From Boseongicola sp. SB0675_bin_26 (GTDB taxonomy: Bacteria > Pseudomonadota > Alphaproteobacteria > Rhodobacterales > Rhodobacteraceae), in the NCBI GenBank assembly GCA_009843725.1, contig VYCX01000335.1, forward strand, positions 1 through 12,588: DNA of 12,588 bases, written 5' to 3'. The notes beneath the pieces were generated by a model. It ran no database searches. It was not told the DNA's origin and saw nothing but the letters and a program-made list of their open reading frames with translations. Position numbers and translations under genes: made by a program. Of the stretch, positions 1 through 6,493 are shown piece after piece. Position 1 is the stretch's first letter; each line of letters opens with the position of its first letter.

Positions 1-734
1 ACATTACCGAAGCCCTGATTGGCTTCGACGGCCTCTCCATCGCCATCTCGCGTACAAACGACTTTGCCTGGGACCTGAAGCTCAGCGAAGTCTATCAGGC
101 TCTTGCCGCCCAGGTACCTGTCGACGGCAAATGGGTCGACAACCCCTACACGACCTGGGATCAGGTCAACCCGGGCCTGCCAGCCGTCGAGATCCTCGCT
201 TACGGTCCGCCGCCGACCTCAGGCACCCGTGATGCATTCGTTGAACTTGCGATGCACGCGGGCTGCGAAGAGCTCGGGTACGTCAAGAACGGCGGCTTCG
301 ATGGCGATTGGGTCGAAGAGAATTGCTCACGCATGCGCACAGACGGACCTTTCGTGGAAGCGGGCGAGAACGACAACCTGATCGTGCAGCGCCTTGAAGC
401 CGACCCGAATGCTGTGGGTATCTTCGGATACTCGTTCCTGTTCGAGAATCTCGACAGGCTGAAAGCGGTGTCGATCGAAGGCGTGGAGCCGAACTCCAGC
501 ACGATCGCCGACAAGTCCTATCCGGTATCGCGCCCGCTCTTCTTCTACGTCAAGAACGCGCACCGTGGCGTCATTCCCAACCTCAACGAGTTCCTAGAAG
601 AGTACATGTCGAACGACGCGCTCGAGCAGGGAGGCTATCTCTCCGAACGCGGGCTGGTGTCGCTGGCTGACGATCTCCTGATGAAGCTGCAGGACGCGGT
701 TCTGAACGGGACGAACATGGAGCCCAAGTCGTAA
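1..734 (+). CDS. pstS: Phosphate ABC transporter substrate-binding protein PstS, 3' part (5' end outside window)
   Basis: The reading frame is open from base 3 to a TAA at 732-734, giving about 243 residues of a protein that is normally around 340. PstS is the periplasmic phosphate-binding subunit of the PstSCAB importer. The visible part matches the second half of the family: an early FDGLSIAIS segment, then YGPPPTSGTRDAF, the conserved phosphate-binding loop (S-G-T-R). The C-terminal part contains VGIFGYSFLFEN and a PLFFYVKN strand typical of PstS. The signal peptide and any Pho box would lie upstream of the window. The gene is the first of a same-strand run pstS-pstC-pstA-pstB, which confirms the assignment. 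A strong hairpin follows it directly and probably protects or terminates the pstS message. Confidence 0.95.
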   Translation, partial: ITEALIGFDGLSIAISRTNDFAWDLKLSEVYQALAAQVPVDGKWVDNPYTTWDQVNPGLPAVEILAYGPPPTSGTRDAFVELAMHAGCEELGYVKNGGFDGDWVEENCSRMRTDGPFVEAGENDNLIVQRLEADPNAVGIFGYSFLFENLDRLKAVSIEGVEPNSSTIADKSYPVSRPLFFYVKNAHRGVIPNLNEFLEEYMSNDALEQGGYLSERGLVSLADDLLMKLQDAVLNGTNMEPKS

Positions 735-736
735 GG

Positions 737-804
737 CTCAGGCTCACGGGAAATCAGGGGCTGTCCGACAGTAGCGTCGGGCAGCCCGCCTTTTTGAGCC
801 TGAG
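737..804 (+). terminator. pstS-pstC intergenic terminator-like hairpin nested in an outer inverted repeat
   Basis: The inner stem is 12 bp (758-769 with 776-787, one G-T pair) around a 6-nt loop, and is followed by CGCC and five Ts at 791-795. That is the layout of a rho-independent terminator. Around it lies a perfect 10-bp inverted repeat, CTCAGGCTCA at 737-746 and TGAGCCTGAG at 795-804. The right arm runs into the GAGGGG ribosome-binding sequence (802-807) of pstC, whose GTG start is at 811. The element could attenuate transcription into pstCAB or mask pstC translation. Lower expression of the membrane subunits than of the binding protein is common in ABC operons. The structure is seen directly; the function is inferred. 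Confidence 0.7.
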
Positions 805-810
805 GGGCAG

Positions 811-2187
811 GTGACAACCTTCGCTTTCGTGGCGCTTCTTTGCGTCAGTGTCCTTGGTTATTCGCTGAACAGGCACGCCGCGACGAGACTGCGGGCGAAC
901 GGCACAAGGCTGCACTCCGTTCCGGCCTACCACGGACTCTATTCCCTTCTTTCCACGATGGTGCCCGTTGTCACCCTCATCGTGACTTGGCTCATGCTTC
1001 AGGGACCGCTGATCGATCGCTTCACGATGTCGGGCCTGCCGGCAGGCAGTCTCGACAGCCTCGATACTGGCGGCCGTCAGCTCATCCTCGCAGAGATAAA
1101 GTCCATCTCGCGCGGGCGGATCTTTGGCGATCCGGAGGCCTGGAAGGTCGATGCGGCAGATCGATACGTCCGGATGCACGCCATTTCTGGTTGGGTGCTG
1201 CTTGGGACAGTCATTGTCGCTTCGCTCGGAATCGTGGGATTCTCCCGCTCCCGCGTCGCTGCCGAATTCCGTGCACGGCACGGAGTCGAGCGCATCACGT
1301 CGGGCCTTATGCTCTTCTGCTCGACCATCGCGATTTTCACGACACTCGGCATCATTGCCGCCCTCCTCTTCGAATCGATCCGGTTCTTCGAGCGGGTGCC
1401 GATCATGGAGTTCTTCTTTGGCCTGAACTGGGAGCCGCAAATACCGCTGCGCGAGGACCAGATCGCAGCCGAAGGGGCGTTCGGCTGGATCCCGGTCTTC
1501 CTCGGCACGTTGGTCATCACCGTCGTCGCGTTGTTTCTTGCCGTTCCGGTCGGCCTCTTGTCGGCGATCTATCTCAACGAGTTTGCGCCTTCCCGTCTTC
1601 GCGCCGTTGCAAAGCCGGTGCTGGAGATCCTCGCTGGCGTGCCGACCGTCGTCTACGGCTTCTTCGCCATCCTCGTGGTTGCGCCGGCGATACGCAGTTT
1701 CGGCGCCACGCTGGGGATCCCAGTATCGCCCAATACGGCACTTGCAGCTGGAACCGTAATGGGCATCATGCTCATTCCCTTCATCTCGTCATTTACCGAC
1801 GATGCCCTTTCGGCGGTGCCGAAGTCCTTGCGCGACGGAGCGCTTGCCCTCGGCGCGACCCGGGCGGAAACCGTATTGAACGTGCTTTTTCCTGCGGCGA
1901 TTCCCGGAATCGTCGGCGGGATCCTCCTCGCGATCAGCCGCGCGATCGGAGAGACCATGATCGTTGTCATGGCAGCAGGCCTGATTGCGTCGCTCACGGT
2001 CAACCCGCTGGACAGCGTGACGACGGTCACGGTTCAGATCGTGACGCTCTTGATTGGCGACACGTCATTCGACAACCCCAAGACGCTTGCCGCTTTCGCT
2101 CTTGGCATGATGCTCTTCGTCGTGACGCTCGTCATTAACGTCTTCGCCCTGCGCATCGTGCGCAAGTACCGCGAAGCCTACGAATGA
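811..2187 (+). CDS. pstC: Phosphate ABC transporter permease PstC
   Basis: This 458-residue inner-membrane protein forms one half of the phosphate channel. The C-terminal half (about residues 225-452) is a MetI-like permease domain. It includes the EAA-type coupling loop around residues 343-366 (GALALGATRAETVLN... LFPAAIPGIVGG), which docks on PstB, and the following SRAIGETM segment. The first 200 residues are an extension seen in alphaproteobacterial PstC, with hydrophobic segments near residues 3-17, 44-64, 126-145 and 165-190. The GTG start at 811 is the first usable start after an in-frame stop (TAG, 772-774) and has GAGGGG 3 nt upstream. The stop is 9 nt before pstA, so the two are co-translated. 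Confidence 0.95.
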   Translation: MTTFAFVALLCVSVLGYSLNRHAATRLRANGTRLHSVPAYHGLYSLLSTMVPVVTLIVTWLMLQGPLIDRFTMSGLPAGSLDSLDTGGRQLILAEIKSISRGRIFGDPEAWKVDAADRYVRMHAISGWVLLGTVIVASLGIVGFSRSRVAAEFRARHGVERITSGLMLFCSTIAIFTTLGIIAALLFESIRFFERVPIMEFFFGLNWEPQIPLREDQIAAEGAFGWIPVFLGTLVITVVALFLAVPVGLLSAIYLNEFAPSRLRAVAKPVLEILAGVPTVVYGFFAILVVAPAIRSFGATLGIPVSPNTALAAGTVMGIMLIPFISSFTDDALSAVPKSLRDGALALGATRAETVLNVLFPAAIPGIVGGILLAISRAIGETMIVVMAAGLIASLTVNPLDSVTTVTVQIVTLLIGDTSFDNPKTLAAFALGMMLFVVTLVINVFALRIVRKYREAYE

Positions 2188-2196
2188 GGTCTCCAC

Positions 2197-3501
2197 GTGG
2201 CTGACGTGACCGCAGGAACCAACCCGGGCCCGAAGACGGTCTCAACCGCCGATGTCGTTCGCGCAAGCCTCGCGCGTCGGAACAGGAAGCAGACGCTTCT
2301 GCAGGTGCTGGGGCTCGGAGCGATCAGCTTCGCGTTTCTCATGCTTTTCATTCTCATCGCGTCGCTGGTCTCGTCCGGATATCACGCCTTTACGCAAACC
2401 CACATCACCCTTGATGTATTCATAGATCCCGAAGAAGTCCCCTTGGAACGGCTGCCGCGGGGCGGATTTGATGATGTGCTCGAGGCGTCCCTGGCGTCAG
2501 TGCTCGAAGACACCGACCCCAATGACCGCGCAACCATGCGTGCGCTCGGCGGCCTGCTGAGCAACGGGGCACAGTTCAGGTTGCGGGACCGGGTTGTCGA
2601 AGATCCGGATCTCGTCGGACAGACCATTGCCATGACCGTGCCGGTTTCGGACCCCTACGATCAGCTTAACAAGGGCTTGATTGATCGCGAAACTCCCGAA
2701 CAGCACCGCAGGTTGAAAGACTTCGAGATCGCCTGGTTCGACCAGCTCATGGCAAAGGAGGCGATCAGCAAGCCGTTGAACACTGGCCTCATTGCCAATG
2801 CGGACAGCCGGTTTCCCGAACTCGCAGGCCTCAAGGGCGCGCTGATCGGATCGTTCTGGGCGCTCTTTGTCTGCTTCGTGATTTCGTTTCCGCTCGGCAT
2901 TGGGGCAGCAATCTACCTCGAGGAGTTCGCGCCAAAGAACAAGTTCAGCGACTTAGTCGAAGTGAACATCAACAACCTGGCCGCCGTGCCGTCGGTGGTC
3001 TTCGGGCTTTTGGCTCTCGCGGTCTTCATTGGATGGTTTGGCCTGCCTCGCTCGGCGCCGTTCGTCGGTGGCATGACACTTGCGCTCATGACAATGCCAA
3101 CGATCATCATTGCGACACGCGCGGCGCTCAAGGCCGTGCCGCCGTCCATCCGGGAAGCGGCGCTTGGCGTTGGCGCGTCCAAGCACCAAGTGGTCTTTGG
3201 CCACGTTCTTCCACTTGCCATGCCAGGGATCCTGACGGGCACGATCATCGGCCTTGCGCAGGCTCTCGGTGAAACGGCGCCGCTCCTGCTCATCGGGATG
3301 AATGCTTTCATCACCTCTGCGCCTTCCGGTCCCTTTGACAGTGCAACTGCACTGCCGACGCAGATCTTCATCTGGGCTGACAGCCCCGAGCGCGGCTTCG
3401 TGAGCCGGACCTCCGCCGCAATCCTCGTCCTGCTCGGATTCCTGATCACGATGAACGCAATTTCGATCTATTTGCGCAACAAGTTCGAACGAAGCTGGTA
3501 G
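2197..3501 (+). CDS. pstA: Phosphate ABC transporter permease PstA
   Basis: This is the second permease subunit of the Pst importer, 434 residues. A hydrophobic helix spans about residues 33-60. A long, mainly hydrophilic insert follows (about 61-210), rich in Asp, Glu and Arg and presumably periplasmic. This is the N-terminal region (DUF3333-type) found in alphaproteobacterial PstA. Residues 212-425 are the MetI-like domain, with the EAA loop at 320-344 (EAALGVGASKHQVVFGHVLP) and ALGETAPLLLIG after it. The GTG start at 2197 follows a GAGGT ribosome-binding site at 2186-2190 that overlaps the pstC stop codon, so translation is probably coupled. pstB begins 16 nt downstream. Confidence 0.95.
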   Translation: MADVTAGTNPGPKTVSTADVVRASLARRNRKQTLLQVLGLGAISFAFLMLFILIASLVSSGYHAFTQTHITLDVFIDPEEVPLERLPRGGFDDVLEASLASVLEDTDPNDRATMRALGGLLSNGAQFRLRDRVVEDPDLVGQTIAMTVPVSDPYDQLNKGLIDRETPEQHRRLKDFEIAWFDQLMAKEAISKPLNTGLIANADSRFPELAGLKGALIGSFWALFVCFVISFPLGIGAAIYLEEFAPKNKFSDLVEVNINNLAAVPSVVFGLLALAVFIGWFGLPRSAPFVGGMTLALMTMPTIIIATRAALKAVPPSIREAALGVGASKHQVVFGHVLPLAMPGILTGTIIGLAQALGETAPLLLIGMNAFITSAPSGPFDSATALPTQIFIWADSPERGFVSRTSAAILVLLGFLITMNAISIYLRNKFERSW

Positions 3502-3516
3502 GGCAAGGGGGACATC

Positions 3517-4317
3517 ATGATGGATGGCATGAGAAAAATCGAGCGGGACACGGCAGCAAGCGACATCAAGATCCAGGCGCGGAGCGTGCAAGTGTTCTAC
3601 GGCGATACGCATGCGATCAAGGATGTCTCCGTCGACATTCTGGACAAGACCGTGACGGCCTTCATTGGTCCTTCGGGCTGCGGGAAGTCGACCTTCCTCC
3701 GGTGTCTCAACCGAATGAACGACACGATCGACATTGCGCGTGTCCAAGGCGACATACATATCGATGGCGACGATATCTACGACCCCAGCATCGACCCGGT
3801 TCAATTGAGAGCGAAAGTCGGCATGGTCTTCCAGAAGCCCAATCCGTTCCCCAAGTCGATCTATGACAACATTGCGTACGGTCCGCGCATTCACGGCCTC
3901 GCAAGGACCAAGGCCGAGTTGGACGAGATCGTGGAAAGGTCTCTTCGGCGCGGTGCCATCTGGGATGAAGTGAAGGATCGGCTGCATGAACCTGGCACCG
4001 GACTCTCGGGCGGCCAGCAGCAACGGCTGTGCATCGCGCGCGCCGTTGCAACCGAGCCCGAAGTCCTGTTGATGGACGAACCTTGTTCAGCGCTTGATCC
4101 GATTGCGACGGCGCAAGTCGAGGACCTGATCGACGAACTGAGGCGGAACTACTCGGTGGTCATTGTCACGCACTCGATGCAGCAAGCGGCCCGGGTCAGC
4201 CAGAAGACGGCCTTCTTCCATCTCGGCAATCTGGTGGAATATCGAGAAACCGGCCAGATCTTCACGAACCCGGAAGATGCGCGCACGGAATCATACATCA
4301 CCGGAAGGATCGGATAG
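3517..4317 (+). CDS. pstB: Phosphate ABC transporter ATP-binding protein PstB
   Basis: This 266-residue cytoplasmic ATPase powers the PstCA channel. All nucleotide-binding motifs are intact: Walker [10 protein letters not shown] (51-59), Q-loop Q106 in FQKPNPFP, signature LSGGQ (163-167), Walker B VLLMDEP (183-189), D-loop SALD and switch histidine H219 in THS. The PstB-specific stretch [10 protein letters not shown] follows Walker A. An AAGGGGG ribosome-binding site at 3505-3511 precedes two adjacent ATG codons (3517 and 3520); either could start, with 5- or 8-nt spacing. It is the last recognisable gene of the pst run. phoU, the usual next gene, is not present. Confidence 0.97.
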   Translation: MMDGMRKIERDTAASDIKIQARSVQVFYGDTHAIKDVSVDILDKTVTAFIGPSGCGKSTFLRCLNRMNDTIDIARVQGDIHIDGDDIYDPSIDPVQLRAKVGMVFQKPNPFPKSIYDNIAYGPRIHGLARTKAELDEIVERSLRRGAIWDEVKDRLHEPGTGLSGGQQQRLCIARAVATEPEVLLMDEPCSALDPIATAQVEDLIDELRRNYSVVIVTHSMQQAARVSQKTAFFHLGNLVEYRETGQIFTNPEDARTESYITGRIG

Positions 4318-4641
4318 CCGTGAAAATTCAGGCGGCTCAGTGCCCAATGCCCGCGTTCTTGCAAAGCTGCGCGACCGAACCGTTCTGGCCGAGTGGATCC
4401 GGGCGGCGGTGACCCGCGAGCCAGTTTGCACCGGTGCGTGACCCCAATTTCCGGACATGGCATTGCTGCCCAACTTGCACACTTGCAAGAATTCAAAATG
4501 TTGTCAAAGAAATGCGATGGCTCGGGCGTGAGGTGGCTCCTCCATGCCCGGTGCCGGGGTGTTGTACTCGGCGGAACTGTGGGTAACCGGCTTGGCGCGG
4601 CGACCGGCAACGAGCTGGGCCGTTCCTGTCGTCGCCGGCGA
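4318..4641. other. Non-coding stretch after pstB, probably including an IS21-type element end
   Basis: No convincing gene is visible here. Short frames in both directions lack ribosome-binding sites and have no recognisable product. There is no trace of phoU. A perfect 10-bp palindrome, GCACCGGTGC, lies at 4428-4437. Directly after it, TGACCCCAATTTCCGG (4439-4454) starts with TG, as IS21-family termini do, and could be the outer end of the element whose istB remnant follows. That boundary is a guess. No clear terminator with a T-run follows pstB on the + strand. Confidence 0.45.
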
Positions 4642-4796
4642 TCATGATCCGTCCTTCCAGCTGCACCGGTCCGAGCCGGACTGCAGCAGCTTCTGGTGAT
4701 CACGCATCCTGCGGCTGTTCCCTCGGATGTTGACGATGTGGAAGTGCTGGGTGGCTGGTCGATGAGCGCCTCGGCCATGACCTTATCGCCGAACAC
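4642..4796 (-). pseudogene. istB: IS21-family istB (transposition helper ATPase), decayed C-terminal fragment
   Basis: On the - strand, residues VFGDKVMAEALIDQ (4796-4755) match the C-terminal part of IstB-type ATP-binding proteins. After one lost base the match continues in another frame as TQHFHIVNIRGNSRRMRD..., with a stop at 4642-4644. Joining the frames restores the family pattern FGDKVMAEALID-x(4)-H-x-H-(I/V)-V-N-I-R-G-N-S. Upstream, about 4797-4830, a motif like S-E-W-G seems present but with further deletions. No Walker A region, no istA and no second element end are visible. IstB helps the IstA transposase in IS21 elements, but this copy cannot be functional. The identification rests on family recall, not on an alignment. 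Confidence 0.65.
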
Positions 4797-4856
4797 GCCG
4801 CTCCGACGTGCCTGTCCGGCGCCGAGACCGCCAATCGCGCCTACCGCCACAGCCAC

Positions 4857-5207
4857 CTAACCTGGACCGGCAGTGCCGCCGCCGGATTCCTTCCTTATGT
4901 CTTGCAGAATGCGGTTCTGCTCCCTTGGCGGAAAGACGCCGGCAAAAAGGTGCGCGTGCCGAAACTCTCGACCCTGCGCTCCGGGCGTGAGAAGAGCCTT
5001 TCTCAAATCGTCTGTATCCATCTCCAGCAAGTTCTTCCAACGTTGCGCGTGTTGTTCGGACACAAGGCCCCGCGATCGCTTCAGGTCGAGAAGTCTCTTC
5101 GCCTTCGCGCGTATCCGGCAGTCTTCTCGTGCGCACGATTCCATGCGGTCAAGCACGATCTTGAGCCACGCAATGCGCATTCGATCCAACCGGTCCTCAT
5201 GGTTCAC
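4857..5207 (-). CDS. Hypothetical protein, 116 aa, partner of the adjacent nucleotidyltransferase
   Basis: I do not recognise this family with certainty. The protein is basic and helical in its first two thirds, beginning MNHEDRLDRMRIAWLKIV with many Arg and Lys. It then has a motif of the form LLTPG-x-x-GREFRH and FAGVFPPREQNRIL (about residues 73-103), which reads like a conserved domain end. The GTG start lies inside the end of the nucleotidyltransferase gene (11-nt overlap, 5197-5207), so translation is probably coupled. This arrangement suggests a two-component module such as toxin and antitoxin, but the role is inferred. The C-terminal tail GGGTAGPG runs up to the edge of the istB debris, so the original C-terminus may have been altered. 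Confidence 0.7.
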   Translation of the reverse strand: MNHEDRLDRMRIAWLKIVLDRMESCAREDCRIRAKAKRLLDLKRSRGLVSEQHAQRWKNLLEMDTDDLRKALLTPGAQGREFRHAHLFAGVFPPREQNRILQDIRKESGGGTAGPG

Positions 5208-5742
5208 TTGACTGGCACTCCATGGCCTTCACCCATCTTGACGCAAGGCTCCTGGTCCCGCCCGGATCACGATCAATTCCGTCAAGCCGCCTGGCAATCG
5301 TTGCCGGGTCGGCAAGTCCGGCTGTCACAGCCGCCTCTACCCAGGACCTGTCCTTTTCGCGAAAAGCCATGAGCTTTGAGGCGCGCAGGTCATGGATTTC
5401 CGGGCAGATTGCGACGGCACCATCGAAGAGCGGGTGCCCCTCCAGGACAATGGCACGATCCTCCCATCTTCTCGGCAGGATTGCGGTCTCTTCGCCAACC
5501 CCGTCCGCATGGTATCCGAAAGTCGCGTGAAAGTGCGACTCCGTGCCAAGCGCTCCCTCGATCAGGTCCGAAAGGTCCGGCCTGTCCCTCGGAAAGATGT
5601 CCACCTCCATCGACATCTTCATCGCGGCAGACGCCTCCGGATGTTGCGCAAGGATGGCTTGCGATCCGATGATCGTGAAGACCGTTTCTCCCGTAATCGC
5701 CTTCGCGGCGCGCAGCACATGCGCCAGGTCATTCATCTCCAT
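5197..5742 (-). CDS. DUF6036-type nucleotidyltransferase-like protein
   Basis: This 181-residue protein resembles the DUF6036 family of small nucleotidyltransferase-fold proteins. Visible hallmarks are IIGSQAILAQHP (24-35, the G-S motif), SMEVDIFPRDRPDLSDLIEG (44-63, with the E-x-D acidic pair expected to bind metal), FHATFGYHADGVGEETAILP (71-90) and HDLRASKLMAFREKDRSWV (117-135). Family members are thought to be related to the toxin nucleotidyltransferases of AbiE and MNT systems, but the substrate is unknown. The ATG at 5742 is preceded by GGGAGAGG with 5-nt spacing; a second ATG at 5736 is possible. The downstream 116-residue gene overlaps its end by 11 nt. The gene looks intact. Confidence 0.8.
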   Translation of the reverse strand: MEMNDLAHVLRAAKAITGETVFTIIGSQAILAQHPEASAAMKMSMEVDIFPRDRPDLSDLIEGALGTESHFHATFGYHADGVGEETAILPRRWEDRAIVLEGHPLFDGAVAICPEIHDLRASKLMAFREKDRSWVEAAVTAGLADPATIARRLDGIDRDPGGTRSLASRWVKAMECQSSEP

Positions 5743-5942
5743 CGCCGCCTCTCCCGTTCACAATCGTTCCATTGCGCATCAAGACCCATGCTGGCCTTCT
5801 CTTCCGTCGCGAACATCTTCGGGCATGGATCTTTCAAAAGCGTTGCATCAGGAATGGTCGTGGCTGCATTCGCGACGCGGGCCAAAGGCGCAGAAAGCTC
5901 CATCAGCCCGCGCACCTTAGGCCCGCGCCGGCGGAACGACAA
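5733..5942 (-). CDS. Possible short ORF upstream of the nucleotidyltransferase (up to 69 aa), doubtful
   Basis: An open frame ends with TGA at 5733-5735 and overlaps the nucleotidyltransferase start by 10 nt, mirroring the overlap at the other end of that gene. Its only long start is TTG at 5942. An ATG at 5903 would give 56 residues beginning MELSAPLARVANAATT, with a weak AAGG 11 nt upstream. I recognise no domain. It may be the remnant of a larger gene truncated at its 5' end, a small third cassette member, or a chance frame. The position is suggestive; the protein evidence is weak. Confidence 0.3.
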   Translation of the reverse strand: MSFRRRGPKVRGLMELSAPLARVANAATTIPDATLLKDPCPKMFATEEKASMGLDAQWNDCERERRRWR

Positions 5943-6132
5943 GGTTGGCAGTCAAGAGGTCAGCATTTCTGTCGGCGCTATGCGCACGCCCTGTCTGCGT
6001 GACTCCACTGTCGTTTCGCTTAGGCAGGAACAGGCCGCGCTCTGGCTTTGTCACCTCCACGGATCGCCGTGGGAAGCCGCGACGCCATCAGCTGGCATCG
6101 CCTGATCGTGAATCTTGCAATTGAAGCACGAC

Positions 6133-6171
6133 AAAAAGAGGCCCGCCGCATTCCAGGGAACGACGGCGGGC
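6133..6171 (-). terminator. Rho-independent terminator, - strand
   Basis: Read on the - strand, GCCCGCCG (6171-6164) pairs perfectly with CGGCGGGC (6148-6141), with extra pairing possible inside the 15-nt loop. It is followed by CTC and then five Ts (6137-6133). It lies downstream of the 39-residue ORF and recG, so it most likely ends the ligA-recG-small ORF transcript and insulates the nucleotidyltransferase cassette. On the + strand no T-run follows, so it is one-directional. Confidence 0.8.
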
Positions 6172-6199
6172 AAGTTGCGTGTCTGGCTTGGTCTCAGTC

Positions 6200-6222
6200 C
6201 TGGACTCGGGGCGGGAGTCCAG
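6200..6222. repeat. Perfect 8-bp inverted repeat (hairpin)
   Basis: CTGGACTC at 6200-6207 and GAGTCCAG at 6215-6222 form a perfect stem around a 7-nt G-rich loop. No T-run follows on either strand, so it is not a standard terminator. It lies in the presumed 3' untranslated region of the 39-residue ORF, 29 nt before the terminator stem, and may stabilise that transcript. Confidence 0.6.
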
Positions 6223-6296
6223 ACGGCGAACTCGTCGCGCATCGGATTCGAGTCAGGATGCGTGGACTGACACTCCAGACCGCAGGCAGGCGCAGT

Positions 6297-6416
6297 TCAG
6301 AAAAGTCCGGACAGTGACAGGCCAGCAAACGTGAACATTACCAACGCCGCGCCTCCGGCAAAATCGCCGGGCAACGTTGCGGCATTGCGGAAAAACAGGT
6401 CTTTCAGTTCGTTCAT
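6297..6416 (-). CDS. Small putative membrane peptide, 39 aa
   Basis: ATG at 6416 is preceded by a GGAGG ribosome-binding site (6429-6425) with 8-nt spacing, and the frame stops with TGA at 6297-6299. The peptide begins MNELKDLFFRNAATLPGD with charged residues at the N-terminus. It continues with a hydrophobic, Gly-rich segment (about residues 19-39, FAGGAALVMFTFAGLSLSGLF without the leading acidic residue) long enough for one membrane helix. No homologue is named here. The gene sits 126 nt downstream of recG, is preceded by an operator-like palindrome and is followed by a hairpin and a terminator, so it could form its own transcription unit. Codon choice is GC-rich like the neighbours. Function unknown. 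Confidence 0.65.
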   Translation of the reverse strand: MNELKDLFFRNAATLPGDFAGGAALVMFTFAGLSLSGLF

Positions 6417-6493
6417 CTTGACGGCCTCCAGCCATTCGCCTGTGATCGGCAGGCATCGATTTTGTTGCCTTATTGTTCTTGTTTTTGGTCAGA

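Larger units (their letters stand above)
5943..6296. other. Stretch without a convincing gene, upstream of the nucleotidyltransferase cassette
   Basis: Both strands were read. A 45-codon - strand frame (5917-6054, GTG start) has its GGAGG directly against the start codon and no recognisable product. What the stretch does contain is an intrinsic terminator on the - strand (6133-6171) and a strong hairpin (6200-6222). The cassette promoter should lie here or just downstream, but no clear -35/-10 pair stands out. Confidence 0.5.

Noticed and set aside
840..2138. 432-codon + strand frame inside pstC
   Set aside because: It is a shifted frame of pstC rich in Arg, Cys and His, with no ribosome-binding site and no permease features.
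2953..4023. 356-codon - strand frame across pstA and pstB
   Set aside because: It is antisense to two genes with intact motifs and shows composition typical of antisense frames.
4428..4437. Palindrome GCACCGGTGC as a possible operator or insertion site
   Set aside because: A single 10-bp GC-rich palindrome is not unusual at this base composition and has no partner site.
4163..4441. 92-codon + strand frame running from inside pstB past its end
   Set aside because: Its first half is a shifted frame of pstB and the second half has no start, no ribosome-binding site and no similarity to PhoU.
5917..6054. 45-residue - strand ORF with GTG start
   Set aside because: The GGAGG abuts the start codon with no spacing and the product is not recognisable; likely chance.
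5392..6105. 237-codon + strand frame opposite the nucleotidyltransferase
   Set aside because: The - strand gene has family motifs and a good ribosome-binding site; this frame has neither.
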